A DNA stretch of 23,075 nt from Micromonosporaceae bacterium (GCA_003543035.1 DPJL01000303.1:1-23075), one strand, 5' to 3'; positions 15,652-23,075 are shown, counted from the first letter of the stretch. The notes: generated by a model from the sequence alone, not told the origin. Numbers and translations: made by a program.

Positions 15652-17369
15652 GAAGACTCAGCGGTGCGCTTGCCGTGCTGTTGGCCGGCTGCCTGCTCGC
15701 GGGCTGCGGGATACAACCCGGGCCGGTGGACATCAACGGCCGTCCCGAGGGTGGCGCGGGGACCAACTCGTCAAAGAAGCCCGTTCTCACCCGACCGGAG
15801 AACATCGATGACGCGATCGGTCTGGTGAGCCGATTCCTGGAGGCCGCAGCCGACGACGGGGACACCCGAGAGGCCACTCTGCGCAGCTACCTGCAGCCCG
15901 AGGAGCAGTGGAAGCCGGGCAGCGTGATCAACCTGGTGCACATCCTTGAGATCACCAAGCCCACCCTCGGCGGTGAGGTCGTTCGCGTGAAGGTGCAATA
16001 CGTGGGGGAGTTGAACTCACGTGGGATCATCGAGCCGACCGCCCGCGGACAGGAGACGATCGACTTTCAGATCGTCGATCTGCCCGGCCGGGGTGTCTAT
16101 CTCAAGGCCCCGCGGCCGGAGTTGCTCTTCTCCGATTCCGGGCTGCGCTCCTATTTCGACGCCAGGCCGATCTATTTCTGGGACAACACCGGCAGCGAGC
16201 TCGTCCCCGACCTTCGTTATGTCCACAGCTATCTGACCGAAGAGGAGAAGGGCAAGCGGCTCGTGGATTTTCTCTACGAGGGGCCCGCCTCCTGGCTTGA
16301 CGTCACCGTGAGCAAGCTTCCCCCGGCCACCAAACCGTTGGACCGGGTGGTGCTCGGCGAGAACAAGACCATCGTCGTCAACCTCAGCACGCAGCCCACT
16401 CCCGCCGAGCAGGCTCTGCTCATCAAGCAGCTCGCCAAAACCCTTGCCGTGCAACAGATTTCGGGCCTCATGCTTAAGGTGCAGGGTCAGCCCGTGGCGC
16501 CGGTCGCCATGTCGCCCCAGGAGACGACCACGGTGTCGCCCAACCGCTATGCCGTCGTGAAGGGCGTCGTTCACCGGCTGAGCGTGCCCTCCGGCCCGGA
16601 CAACCTCAGCCCGGTAAAGCTCTCCGCGGAGGACAACAAGAATGTCGCCGCAGCCGCCTTCAGCAAGTCCGAGGGCGCGGTCATGCTGGTGCACCCAGAC
16701 CTTGACGGGCAACGGCTTTCGGTCGGCCGGGCCGGAGCCAAGCTCAACATCGTGGCTCTGCCGGGCCTGGCCCGCCCGAAGCGAATCGCTCAGCCGATCT
16801 GGCTCAACGGCGAGACCGGGCTGGTACTCGCCGACGAACGGCTCTTCCAGGTCATGCTCGACGGCCGGGCCGAGGAGATCGCCTCGATCAGCAAACTCAC
16901 GGCCTTCTCCGTTGCGCCGGAAGGCCATCGGCTCGCGCTCGTCGTGGGAAACCAACTGAGGATGGCCGCTCTAGTCCACAAAGAGGGTGAGGTGTCACTG
17001 GGGCAGGCCCAGCCCATGGTCCCCACGTTGCTCTCAGAGGTGCAGAGCGTGGCCTTCGGCAGCCCGACCCAACTGGTGGCCGCGGGCCGGGACGAGGTCG
17101 CGGTGCGGGTGGTGCCGATGAACATGGACGGCGCGTGGCAGACCCCGAGCCGCGACCAGTTGGAGCGCAACCTGCGCATCGTCCACCTGGTGGCCGACGG
17201 GCGAAGCGGCAACGCGTTGTACGAAGTCGAAGGCTTCGGCTCGTACCAGTACTCGTTCGGCGGCTCGGAACCGTTGAACGACAAGGTGCGGTCGGCTCCG
17301 AGCGGGCCGTCGTCGGGTCCGCTCGACGTGGCCAAGACCGACGTTCGTGCTCCCAGTTTCGAGGGTTGA
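15648..17369 (+). CDS. lpqB: LpqB family lipoprotein (GerMN and beta-propeller domains)
   Basis: This 573-residue exported lipoprotein is usually encoded with mtrAB; in mycobacteria LpqB interacts with the MtrB sensor region and modulates MtrA phosphorylation. The signal MRRLSGALAVLLAGCLLAGCG contains two LAGC lipoboxes, at Cys15 and Cys20; Cys20 is the more typical site. A region at about residues 200-285 (LVDFLYEGPASWLDVTVSKLPP to MLKVQGQPV) matches the GerMN domain of spore-germination and LpqB proteins. The C-terminal half (about 300-560) has repeated hydrophobic strands such as QPIWLNGETGLVLAD and VQSVAFGSPTQLVAA, consistent with a beta-propeller. GTG 15648 overlaps the mtrB stop by 4 bases, and the only alternative in-frame start lies upstream inside mtrB. 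Confidence 0.95.
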   Translation: MRRLSGALAVLLAGCLLAGCGIQPGPVDINGRPEGGAGTNSSKKPVLTRPENIDDAIGLVSRFLEAAADDGDTREATLRSYLQPEEQWKPGSVINLVHILEITKPTLGGEVVRVKVQYVGELNSRGIIEPTARGQETIDFQIVDLPGRGVYLKAPRPELLFSDSGLRSYFDARPIYFWDNTGSELVPDLRYVHSYLTEEEKGKRLVDFLYEGPASWLDVTVSKLPPATKPLDRVVLGENKTIVVNLSTQPTPAEQALLIKQLAKTLAVQQISGLMLKVQGQPVAPVAMSPQETTTVSPNRYAVVKGVVHRLSVPSGPDNLSPVKLSAEDNKNVAAAAFSKSEGAVMLVHPDLDGQRLSVGRAGAKLNIVALPGLARPKRIAQPIWLNGETGLVLADERLFQVMLDGRAEEIASISKLTAFSVAPEGHRLALVVGNQLRMAALVHKEGEVSLGQAQPMVPTLLSEVQSVAFGSPTQLVAAGRDEVAVRVVPMNMDGAWQTPSRDQLERNLRIVHLVADGRSGNALYEVEGFGSYQYSFGGSEPLNDKVRSAPSGPSSGPLDVAKTDVRAPSFEG

Positions 17370-17372
17370 GCG

Positions 17373-18083
17373 ATGACGGCGGGTCTGTGGGGCACTCTCA
17401 CCGATCTCGTGTTGCCGGGGGTGTGTGCGGGCTGTTCGGCTACCGGCGAGCGGCTGACCTATGACGTGTGCGCCCGGTGCGTCTCGGCGGTCGAAGCCCT
17501 ACAAGCACATCCGGCTCGGCCCACGCCGGCTCCGCCCGGGCTGCCACCGACCTTCGCCCTCGGTGAGTACGGCGGTGAGCTGCGCGAGCTGATCATCGGG
17601 TTCAAGGATCGCGGGCGGCATCGGCTGGCCGGTCCGCTCGGCGCACTCCTGGCCGAGGTGGTTGCGCACGCTGTGCCACCGCGTGAGGCGCTGCTGCTGG
17701 TCTACGTGCCCGACACCCGCCGGGCGGCTCGGGAACGCTTTGGCGACCACATGCGGCGGCTGGCGTTGGCCGCTGACGCGCGCCTGAGGGCAGCGGGCCG
17801 TCAGTCAATGGTGCTGCGGGCGCTCGCGGCCCGGCCGAAGATCGATTCAGCTCGGCTCAACTCGGCCGGGCGAGCCGCCGCGGCCCGCGAAGCCTTTGCG
17901 CCGCATCGGCTTGGGCAGGCTCTGACGCGGCGCGCCGCGACACGCCGAACGGTAGTCCTTCTGGATGACATCATCACGACCGGTGTGACCTTGGCCGCAG
18001 CGGCAGAGCTCCTCGCCGAGACGGGTGTGGACGTCGCCGCATGCGCAGTCCTTGCTGCGACGAAGCGCCGAATGCCCGCTTGA
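17373..18083 (+). CDS. comF: ComF family protein (phosphoribosyltransferase-like)
   Basis: This 236-residue cytoplasmic protein has a four-cysteine zinc-binding N-terminus (Cys18, Cys21, Cys33, Cys36 in LPGVCAGCSATG...DVCARCVSA) and a type I phosphoribosyltransferase domain with the PRPP-binding loop VVLLDDIITTGVT, whose two Asp residues are at 198-199. ComF proteins of competent bacteria act in DNA uptake together with helicase ComFA; in actinobacteria, where the gene follows lpqB, the function is not established. ATG 17373 begins 3 bases after the lpqB stop, so it is the last gene of the mtrAB-lpqB operon. A weak hairpin covers the stop codon. Confidence 0.93.
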   Translation: MTAGLWGTLTDLVLPGVCAGCSATGERLTYDVCARCVSAVEALQAHPARPTPAPPGLPPTFALGEYGGELRELIIGFKDRGRHRLAGPLGALLAEVVAHAVPPREALLLVYVPDTRRAARERFGDHMRRLALAADARLRAAGRQSMVLRALAARPKIDSARLNSAGRAAAAREAFAPHRLGQALTRRAATRRTVVLLDDIITTGVTLAAAAELLAETGVDVAACAVLAATKRRMPA

Positions 18084-18105
18084 TCACGTCAAGTGCCGAA
18101 CGGGC
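18074..18105 (+). terminator. Weak hairpin at the end of comF
   Basis: GCCCG (18074-18078) and CTTGA (18079-18083) face TCAAG (18089-18093) and, after a 7-base bulge, CGGGC (18101-18105). The comF stop codon is inside the stem. There is no T-tract. It may be a weak transcription end, separating the mtrAB operon from hpf, which has its own candidate promoter. Confidence 0.3.
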
Positions 18106-18136
18106 GAATCTCGTCAAAACGGTCTTGGAACTAGGG

Positions 18137-18165
18137 GTGACGGGAAGGCAAAGAACGGCTAGCGT
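18137..18165 (+). promoter_or_regulatory. Candidate promoter of the hibernation factor gene
   Basis: GTGACG (18137-18142; four of six positions of TTGACA) and TAGCGT (18160-18165; fits TAnnnT) are 17 bases apart. Initiation about 7 bases later would begin the transcript near 18172, right where the inverted repeat of the leader starts (18174), which supports the placement. Confidence 0.45.
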
Positions 18166-18173
18166 CTGAAATC

Positions 18174-18244
18174 AACCACCTGATGAGAGCGTTAGGAGGG
18201 GCCTTATTGATGATGCTCTCTACGCCAGCAGCGAGCAGGTGGTT
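18174..18244 (+). promoter_or_regulatory. Foldable 5' leader of the hibernation factor gene
   Basis: AACCACCTG (18174-18182) pairs perfectly with CAGGTGGTT (18236-18244). Inside, GAGAGC (18185-18190) pairs with GCTCTC (18215-18220), enclosing a loop that holds an AGGAGG-type ribosome site (18193-18199). Conserved RNA motifs upstream of raiA/hpf genes have been described in other bacteria; membership of this one is unknown. The upstream small ORF starts within this structure. Confidence 0.5.
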
Positions 18245-18296
18245 TCGCCGTCCGGAGACTCTTTGTGTGGGAGGTCAGGCGTGGAAATCGTGGTAA
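18210..18296 (+). CDS. Possible 28-codon leader ORF overlapping the hpf start
   Basis: From ATG 18210 the frame reads MMLSTPAASRWFRRPE and continues to a TAA at 18294-18296, 16 bases inside the hibernation factor gene. AGGAGG at 18193-18199 lies about 10 bases upstream; an in-frame TTG at 18207 would be better spaced. The ribosome site and start are inside the leader hairpin. It could be a regulatory leader peptide, but without conservation data it may be chance. Confidence 0.25.
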   Translation: MMLSTPAASRWFRRPETLCVGGQAWKSW

Positions 18297-18913
18297 AAGG
18301 TCGTAACGTGGAAGTCCCGGACCACTATCGGGTTCATGTGGCAGAGAAGCTGCAAAAAGTTGAGCGATACGACCAGAAACTCATCCGAATCGACGTCGAA
18401 CTATTCCACGAGCGCAATCCGCGCCAGAACGATCATTGCCAGCGAATCGAGATCACCTGTTTCAGCCGCGGCCCCGTTGTGCGCGCCGCCGCCACTGCTG
18501 GCGACTTCTATACCGCCCTTGACCTGGCCATCAGCAAATTGGACGGACAGCTACGCAAGGTAGCCGATCGCCGCCGGGTGCACCGCGGCCGGCACGCCCC
18601 GATGTCCGTCGCCGAAGCAACCGCGAAACTCGCCATGTTCGACCGGCCTCAGCCGGAAACGACGATGGCGCAGACCGCAAACGGCTCGAGCGGCCCCGTG
18701 AGCGTGCTCGCCGAGCAGGATGAAGACCAGCCGTGGCACATCGTCCGGGAGAAGGAGTTCTCCGGCGAGCCGATGACGGTCGACGATGCCCTCTATCAGA
18801 TGGAGCTGGTGGGGCACGACTTCTACCTCTTCCACGACAAGGATTCCGGCCGTCCCTGCGTCGTCTACCGGCGCAAGGCATACGACTACGGCCTGCTCAC
18901 CTTGGCGTGGTGA
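18281..18913 (+). CDS. hpf: Ribosome hibernation promoting factor, long form (HPF/RaiA family)
   Basis: This 210-residue protein binds the 30S subunit and, through its C-terminal domain, pairs ribosomes into inactive 100S dimers in stationary phase or stress. The N-terminal S30AE domain covers about residues 1-105 (EIVVKGRNVEVPDHYRVHVAEKL to DFYTALDLAISKLDGQLRKV), followed by a variable linker and a C-terminal dimerization domain at about 150-210 (VREKEFSGEPMTVDDALYQMELVGHDFYLF to VVYRRKAYDYGLLTLAW). The full-length two-domain layout identifies the long form. GTG 18281 is chosen because GGGAGG at 18269-18274 lies 6 bases upstream and the protein then begins VEIVVKGRNVEV; the in-frame GTG 18239 would add 14 unlike residues. 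It is preceded by its own promoter-like sequence and a structured leader. Confidence 0.95.
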   Translation: MEIVVKGRNVEVPDHYRVHVAEKLQKVERYDQKLIRIDVELFHERNPRQNDHCQRIEITCFSRGPVVRAAATAGDFYTALDLAISKLDGQLRKVADRRRVHRGRHAPMSVAEATAKLAMFDRPQPETTMAQTANGSSGPVSVLAEQDEDQPWHIVREKEFSGEPMTVDDALYQMELVGHDFYLFHDKDSGRPCVVYRRKAYDYGLLTLAW

Positions 18914-18938
18914 GCAGACCGCAGTAGCCGAGCCCTGT

Positions 18939-20432
18939 TTACGGGTTGGTGTAGCCCAGGGTGTACGTGCCTGATCCGCTGTACGCGTGCACCCTGTACC
19001 GGTAATAACCGGCCGTTCCGGAGTAGCTGACCGCTTCGTTGTTGGTCGGTCCGTTAGAGGTGGCTACGACTGACCAGGAGCTGCCGTTCCACTTCTGCAG
19101 GTACAGGTCGAAGTCGGTGCCGCCCGGTCCGGCCAGGCAGGCGCGGTGAGTGCCGGACAGGGACGAGTAGTAGTAGCTGCCACCAGGCTGGTACTGGTTG
19201 CTGCCGCTGGACAGCGTGCCCGAAACCGTGAATTCGTGTCCGGTGCAGCCGCTCGGAGGTGAGCCCGTCGGGCTGGTCGGCGGCGTGCCGCTGGTCACCA
19301 AGGTCAGGCTGTAGACCTGAAGGATCTCGTTGACCGGCTGGAAGTAGGTGGTTCCGCCGGAGGAGCAGTTGCCCGATCCACCCGAGGTGACACCCTGTGC
19401 CTGGTTGCCGGCGATGAGCGAGCCGCCGGAGTCGCCGGGCTCGGCGCAGACGTTGGTCCGGATCAGACCGTTGACCGTGCCCTGCGGGTAGGTCACCGAC
19501 GCGTTACGGGCCTGGATCGTGCCGCAGTGCCAGCCGGTGGTCGAGCCGGAACGGCAGACCGAAGCGCCGATCGCTGCATCGGTCGAACCCGCCACGGCCA
19601 CGGTGCCGCCTGCGTAGTTGTTGACCAGCCCGCGCGGGGTGTTGCCGGTGTTGACCCGGACCCACGCGTAGTCGTTGCCCGGGAAGCTGGAGCCGGCAAA
19701 GCTGCCGCTGGGTTGGGTTGTCGTGGCACCAGTGTTGCCACAGTGCCCGGCGGTGACGAAGCCGCCGTTGACCGAAAAGCCAATCGAGCAGCGCGTGCCG
19801 CTGCCGATGTAGTAGGCATTGCCGCCGATGACGTCGATGAACGGGCGCGGATCCTCATTGGACGGTTGCACCCGTACCGCGGCGAGATCGGCGCCACTGC
19901 CCTTGACGAAGGCGAGTGCCTCATCGGTGGCACCGGCACCGGCCAGCACGACCACTGCGTTGGTGGTGACATCGACATACCAACCGGGAATCCGCTTGGG
20001 GGCCTTCGCCGATTGGGCGTCGAGCTTGGCCTTGACCGCGTCGAGTTGCGCGAGGCTGCGCGCGACAACCTGTGGGGTCGCCCCAGCGGCGCGGACATCA
20101 GTCGCTTGCGCGGCATCGGTTACCGCCACGGTGAAGACGGTCGCATCGGGGGACAGCCATGAGCCGGCGAATGAGTCGCCAAGTGCCTTGCGCAGCTTGA
20201 GCTCGGCGCGGCTGGCCCGGTTTTCGTTGGCGAGTCGGGTTTGGACACCGGCGGCGTCCAACTTGAGGTCACGCGCCAGGGCCTGGAATACCTGGGGTGA
20301 CACGCCTGCCGCCGCGGCGGCGTCGGCTGCGGGATCGGGCCGCGGGCCGGCCAGCGCCGGTATCGTCAACGCGGCAACGAGACCCAAAGTGAGGGAGGCC
20401 ACCGCGGATGCGGTGATGAGTCTTCGATTCAT
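18939..20432 (-). CDS. Secreted streptogrisin-like serine protease (S1E) with C-terminal accessory domain
   Basis: This 497-residue secreted zymogen has a signal peptide at 1-28 (cleavage after IPALA), a pro-region at about 29-198 that matches the alpha-lytic protease prodomain (SFAGSWLSPDATVFTVAVTD, PGWYVDVTTNAVVV) and normally acts as a folding chaperone, and a chymotrypsin-like domain at about 200-378 with catalytic His230 (VTAGHC), Asp254 (GNDYAWV) and Ser335 (EPGDSGGS). Six cysteines (215/231, 293/303, 329/356) fit the three disulfides of streptogrisins. A Thr/Pro/Ser linker (380-396) leads to a C-terminal domain (397-497) rich in Tyr, Ser and Gly, with GGTDFDLYLQKWNGSSW and YYRYRVHAYSGSGTYTLGY, typical of bacterial prepeptidase C-terminal (PPC) domains. 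No Shine-Dalgarno is seen; TAGCGT (20445-20440) lies 7 bases before the ATG, so a leaderless mRNA is possible. It follows the LysR gene by 55 bases. Confidence 0.93.
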   Translation of the reverse strand: MNRRLITASAVASLTLGLVAALTIPALAGPRPDPAADAAAAAGVSPQVFQALARDLKLDAAGVQTRLANENRASRAELKLRKALGDSFAGSWLSPDATVFTVAVTDAAQATDVRAAGATPQVVARSLAQLDAVKAKLDAQSAKAPKRIPGWYVDVTTNAVVVLAGAGATDEALAFVKGSGADLAAVRVQPSNEDPRPFIDVIGGNAYYIGSGTRCSIGFSVNGGFVTAGHCGNTGATTTQPSGSFAGSSFPGNDYAWVRVNTGNTPRGLVNNYAGGTVAVAGSTDAAIGASVCRSGSTTGWHCGTIQARNASVTYPQGTVNGLIRTNVCAEPGDSGGSLIAGNQAQGVTSGGSGNCSSGGTTYFQPVNEILQVYSLTLVTSGTPPTSPTGSPPSGCTGHEFTVSGTLSSGSNQYQPGGSYYYSSLSGTHRACLAGPGGTDFDLYLQKWNGSSWSVVATSNGPTNNEAVSYSGTAGYYRYRVHAYSGSGTYTLGYTNP

Positions 20433-20487
20433 GCCGGGGACGCTATGCGTGTCGACATCGTTAACGGTAGATATCGATTACCCCATA

Positions 20488-21462
20488 CTACTGAGCGATG
20501 CTCAGCTGGGCTCCGAACTTGGGGTTGAGCGTGAGCCAATGAGCGTAGCGCGGGTTGCGCGCGGCCGAATCCTCATATGCGGCAACGGCATGCGCGAGCG
20601 CGGCCCCGGCGAACGAAGCGGCCGCACTCTCCGGATGCCAGCCGAGCAGATGCCGCCAGCGCAACGGAGCACCGGCAATGGGCACCGCCACCAGGCCGTG
20701 CACCCTACGGAAAGTAGCTTGGCAGAGACCGACCGCATGCCCTTCTTGTACCAGGTCGATGCACCCGCCGATGTCCATCTCGTACATCGTGCGCGGCGTG
20801 AACCCCTCGCGGGAGCAGGCGGCGGCGAAGCAGTCGCCGAAGCAGCCGTCGCCCGGAGAGCTGACCCACATGGCATCGGCGAGCTCGGCGAGGTGAATCT
20901 CGAACCGATCGGCGAGCGGATGTCTTTCCGGCAGCAGCACAAAAACCGCGTCGATCGCGACGACTCGCCAGGTTAGGCCGTCGGCCGGAGTGCCGGGCAT
21001 GGTGTCGCCGCAAACCCCGGCCAGACAGAAATCGAGCCGGCCCGTGACCACCAGCTCGGCCAGCTCATCCGTGGACCACGAAGGGTAGGGACTCAGTTGC
21101 ACATCGGGGTTTTCGGTTGCGGCCCGGGACATCATGCCGCCGAGGATCGGGCCGTTAACGGCGCCTATCCGGTACCGGCTTGGCGTGGCTTCGGATCCGG
21201 CGAGCCGGGCAGCTTCGTCCTGTAGGCCTTTCATCGCCGGGAGCACAACCCGCGCCCGCGCCAGCACGAGCTCGCCCAGCGCGGTTGGCGTGGCACCACG
21301 GCGATCCCGGTCGAAAAGCGGCCCGCCCAGGGTGCGCTCGATGCGTTGAAGTTGGGCTGTAAGGGCGGGCTGCGCCAAACCCAGTAGCGACGCCGCTTTG
21401 GTCACGCTGCCGGTCTCCGCGATCGCGCAAACCACCCTCAGATGGCGCAGCTCCAGGTTCAT
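20488..21462 (-). CDS. LysR family transcriptional regulator
   Basis: This 324-residue cytoplasmic regulator has an N-terminal winged helix-turn-helix at about residues 1-60 (MNLELRHLRVVCAIAETGSVTKAASLLGLAQPALTAQLQRIERTLGGPLFDRDRRG), followed by a linker helix and a periplasmic-binding-protein-like effector domain from about residue 90. The effector is unknown. The ATG follows the tandem-GNAT stop by 12 bases with GGAGGG just upstream, so the two may be cotranscribed. Unusually, the gene is not divergent from a target; the protease lies downstream in the same direction and could be a target or simply a neighbour. Confidence 0.93.
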   Translation of the reverse strand: MNLELRHLRVVCAIAETGSVTKAASLLGLAQPALTAQLQRIERTLGGPLFDRDRRGATPTALGELVLARARVVLPAMKGLQDEAARLAGSEATPSRYRIGAVNGPILGGMMSRAATENPDVQLSPYPSWSTDELAELVVTGRLDFCLAGVCGDTMPGTPADGLTWRVVAIDAVFVLLPERHPLADRFEIHLAELADAMWVSSPGDGCFGDCFAAACSREGFTPRTMYEMDIGGCIDLVQEGHAVGLCQATFRRVHGLVAVPIAGAPLRWRHLLGWHPESAAASFAGAALAHAVAAYEDSAARNPRYAHWLTLNPKFGAQLSIAQ

Positions 21463-21474
21463 AGCCCTCCAGTG

Positions 21475-22593
21475 CTAGGAAGGATTAACCAGCGGGGAAA
21501 TTCGCACGAATTGTATGTCGTCAATCCGCCTGCCGTCATGGCCTGGAAGAGCCGCTTTGAAATACGCCTCGCGTTCGAACCCTGCGCGATGAAGCACAGC
21601 GCGTGATGCTTCGTTGTACGGAAAGGTTCCGGCTATCACACGCACCACGCCGACCTGCTCAAACGCCCAGTCACTGAGCAGCCGCACGGCCCGGGTGGCG
21701 AAGCCGCGGCCACGGAACTCGGGCCGCAACGAGTAACCGAGCATGGCCTGCCCGACAAACGGATCGCGGTAGAGCAACGAGATGTCACCGGCAAAGGCGC
21801 CACTTTCCGCGTCCACGATCACACACTCGGCAATCTCGCCCGACAGCCAGCCGTATTCCGCGCGGTCGCAACGTGACGTAGCAAGCTCTCTCGTGACCGG
21901 CTCGCCGATGTGGGTGCGGGCCACCTCCGGAAGTTGGCTCAGCGCAAGGTAATCGTCCACATCGGCCGGTGCGAGGCGGCGCAACGCGATCACGCCATCG
22001 CTGAGCGTGCCCTCCGGAAAGTCGGGCAGCATCCGCTTTGACGGGCCCGGCGGGTCGCTCGAGAGCCGGATGAAGGCCACCAGATCCTGCCGTGCACCCT
22101 GACGGTCGGCGGTGGCGTCGCGCCGCACCCCTTCCCGGGTGAAACCGGCATTCAGAGCAACCCGCTGACTCGCCGGATTCTCCTTGACTGCCAACAACTC
22201 CAGCCGTGCGACGCCATGGTCGAAGGCCCACTGCGCAACAGCGTTGACGGCGGTCGTGGCGACGCCCCTGCCCCGCGCCCACGGCGCCACCCAGTACCCC
22301 ACCTCGACCTGGGAACGCTGCGAATTCGCGTTGCCGAAGCCGGTACCCCCCAAAACTTGATCTGTTTCTGGATCGACGATCGCGAAGGCCGCGCCACCCG
22401 CGGACCAGCTGGCGGGCGCCCCTGCGGTGACCCACCAATGCGCATCCTGCTCCGTGTAGGGGCTGGGCATGCCGCCGAGGAACCGTGCGATCTCAGGATC
22501 GTTGCAGGCCTTGGGAAGCGCATCGACATCCGGCAGCTGCCACTGGCGCAGCCGGATCTTGCCGCTGTCGATGACCCGGGGTGTGAAGGTCAC
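21475..22593 (-). CDS. Tandem GNAT-domain N-acetyltransferase
   Basis: This 372-residue cytoplasmic protein contains two complete GNAT domains. The first (about 10-175) has the acetyl-CoA-binding region VGYWVAPWARGRGVATTAVNAVAQWAF and RVALNAGFTREGV; the second (about 195-370) has LGYSLRPEFRGRGFATRAVRLLSDWAF and AVLHRAGFEREAYF. Both retain the R/Q-x-x-G-x-G/A pyrophosphate loop (ARGRGVA and FRGRGFA), so both could bind acetyl-CoA. They resemble RimJ/RimL-type acetyltransferases of ribosomal proteins or small-molecule amines; the substrate is unknown. GTG 22593 is chosen because AAGGAGG lies 7 bases upstream and the start overlaps the preceding GNAT stop by 4 bases (GTGA). Confidence 0.93.
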   Translation of the reverse strand: MTFTPRVIDSGKIRLRQWQLPDVDALPKACNDPEIARFLGGMPSPYTEQDAHWWVTAGAPASWSAGGAAFAIVDPETDQVLGGTGFGNANSQRSQVEVGYWVAPWARGRGVATTAVNAVAQWAFDHGVARLELLAVKENPASQRVALNAGFTREGVRRDATADRQGARQDLVAFIRLSSDPPGPSKRMLPDFPEGTLSDGVIALRRLAPADVDDYLALSQLPEVARTHIGEPVTRELATSRCDRAEYGWLSGEIAECVIVDAESGAFAGDISLLYRDPFVGQAMLGYSLRPEFRGRGFATRAVRLLSDWAFEQVGVVRVIAGTFPYNEASRAVLHRAGFEREAYFKAALPGHDGRRIDDIQFVRISPLVNPS

Positions 22594-23075
22594 TCGAAAT
22601 CCTCCTTGATCACAGCTGCCAGCCAGGCATCGTGGCGCTCGCCTCGCTGCGGGCAGCCTTTGCGCTGAATGCCTTCGTGCTGAAAGCCCACCTTCTCAGC
22701 CGCCCGGCGCGAACCTTCGTTGCCTACATGCGCCCGCCACTCGATCCGGGCCAGGCCAAGCTCGCGGAAGCCGAATTCCACCACCGCGCGCAGGGCAGCG
22801 GTCATGTAACCCTTGCCGCGGGCGGGCGGGGCGGTGATAAAGCCCACGTCAGCGGTACCGGGATCACGCGAATCGATGCGCAGATCGATCTGGCCCGCGT
22901 AGGTGTCGGAGGGGTCGGCGATCACCCAGACGGCGCCCTCGGCACGTTGCCACCAGCCCGGGGCGTATTCATTGACGAAGCTCTCCGCCTTTTCCCGCGG
23001 ATAGTCCAGTGGCAGGGTGGTCCACTGGAGCGTCTCCGGGTCGGTGCATGCCTGGTAGATCCCTTCGACGTCACG
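22590..23075 (-). CDS. GNAT family N-acetyltransferase (5' end outside window)
   Basis: The reading frame enters from the right edge, so the start is missing; 161 codons are visible. It begins RDVEGIYQACTDPETLQWTTLPL, a typical RimJ/RimL-type GNAT N-terminus, and continues to DVGFITAPPARGKGYMTAALRAVVEFGF with the acetyl-CoA loop ARGKGYM, then RIEWRAHVGNEGSRRAAEKVGFQHEG. An internal GTG at 22925 would truncate the domain and is not the start. Its stop overlaps the tandem-GNAT start by 4 bases, so the two are translationally coupled. Similarity to both halves of the neighbour suggests gene duplication, but that is inference. Confidence 0.9.
   Translation of the reverse strand, partial: RDVEGIYQACTDPETLQWTTLPLDYPREKAESFVNEYAPGWWQRAEGAVWVIADPSDTYAGQIDLRIDSRDPGTADVGFITAPPARGKGYMTAALRAVVEFGFRELGLARIEWRAHVGNEGSRRAAEKVGFQHEGIQRKGCPQRGERHDAWLAAVIKEDFE

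Noticed and set aside
16017..16955. A 312-codon minus-strand frame over lpqB
   Set aside because: It is a shadow of lpqB with no recognisable protein features.
18125..18165. ECF/SigR-type promoter (GGAAC at 18127) for the hibernation factor
   Set aside because: No GTT or CGTC -10 element lies at the required 16-19 base spacing; the sigma-A-like pair at 18137-18165 fits better.

Overview
The window is a G+C-rich actinobacterial chromosome segment. It has dense, tightly packed genes, GTG and TTG starts, and several apparently leaderless starts. The combination of SpoIIM/MoxR/DUF58/DUF4350/DUF4129 genes beside mtrA-mtrB-lpqB-comF-hpf, with manA-ahcY nearby, suggests Micromonosporales (Micromonosporaceae). 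That placement is inferred from gene order and protein appearance, not from a database search.

Layout: (1) 1-2632 holds the 3' end of manA and then ahcY, which has a long structured leader and a strong intrinsic terminator. (2) 2649-5877 is a complete EfeUOB-type iron uptake locus: permease, M75 lipoprotein and Tat-exported DyP peroxidase. (3) 5881-5960 is an inverted-repeat element between convergent genes that also supplies the stop codon of the next gene. (4) 5947-12725 is a membrane/AAA+ module: an RDD protein and a divergent SpoIIM protein, then a five-gene minus-strand operon (12725 to 7829) whose members overlap by 1-8 bp, encoding a polytopic membrane protein, DUF4129, DUF4350, MoxR ATPase and DUF58. 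(5) 12817-13167 is a small DUF1801 protein. (6) 13258-18083 is the mtrA-mtrB-lpqB-comF operon of envelope two-component control. (7) 18281-18913 is a long-form ribosome hibernation factor preceded by its own promoter and a foldable leader with a possible 28-codon upstream ORF. (8) 18939-23075, all on the minus strand, holds a partial GNAT, a tandem-GNAT protein, a LysR regulator and a secreted streptogrisin-like protease with a C-terminal accessory domain.

Most protein genes belong to well-known families. The least explained parts are regulatory RNA and DNA structures: the ahcY leader, the hpf leader, the terminator/iron-box-like hairpin before efeU, the hairpin between efeO and efeB, the intergenic inverted repeat at 5881-5960, and the palindromes before mtrA. 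The MoxR-DUF58-DUF4350-DUF4129-SpoIIM-RDD set is the best candidate for a coherent multi-gene system of unknown function. No tRNA, rRNA, CRISPR array, insertion sequence or prophage gene was seen.
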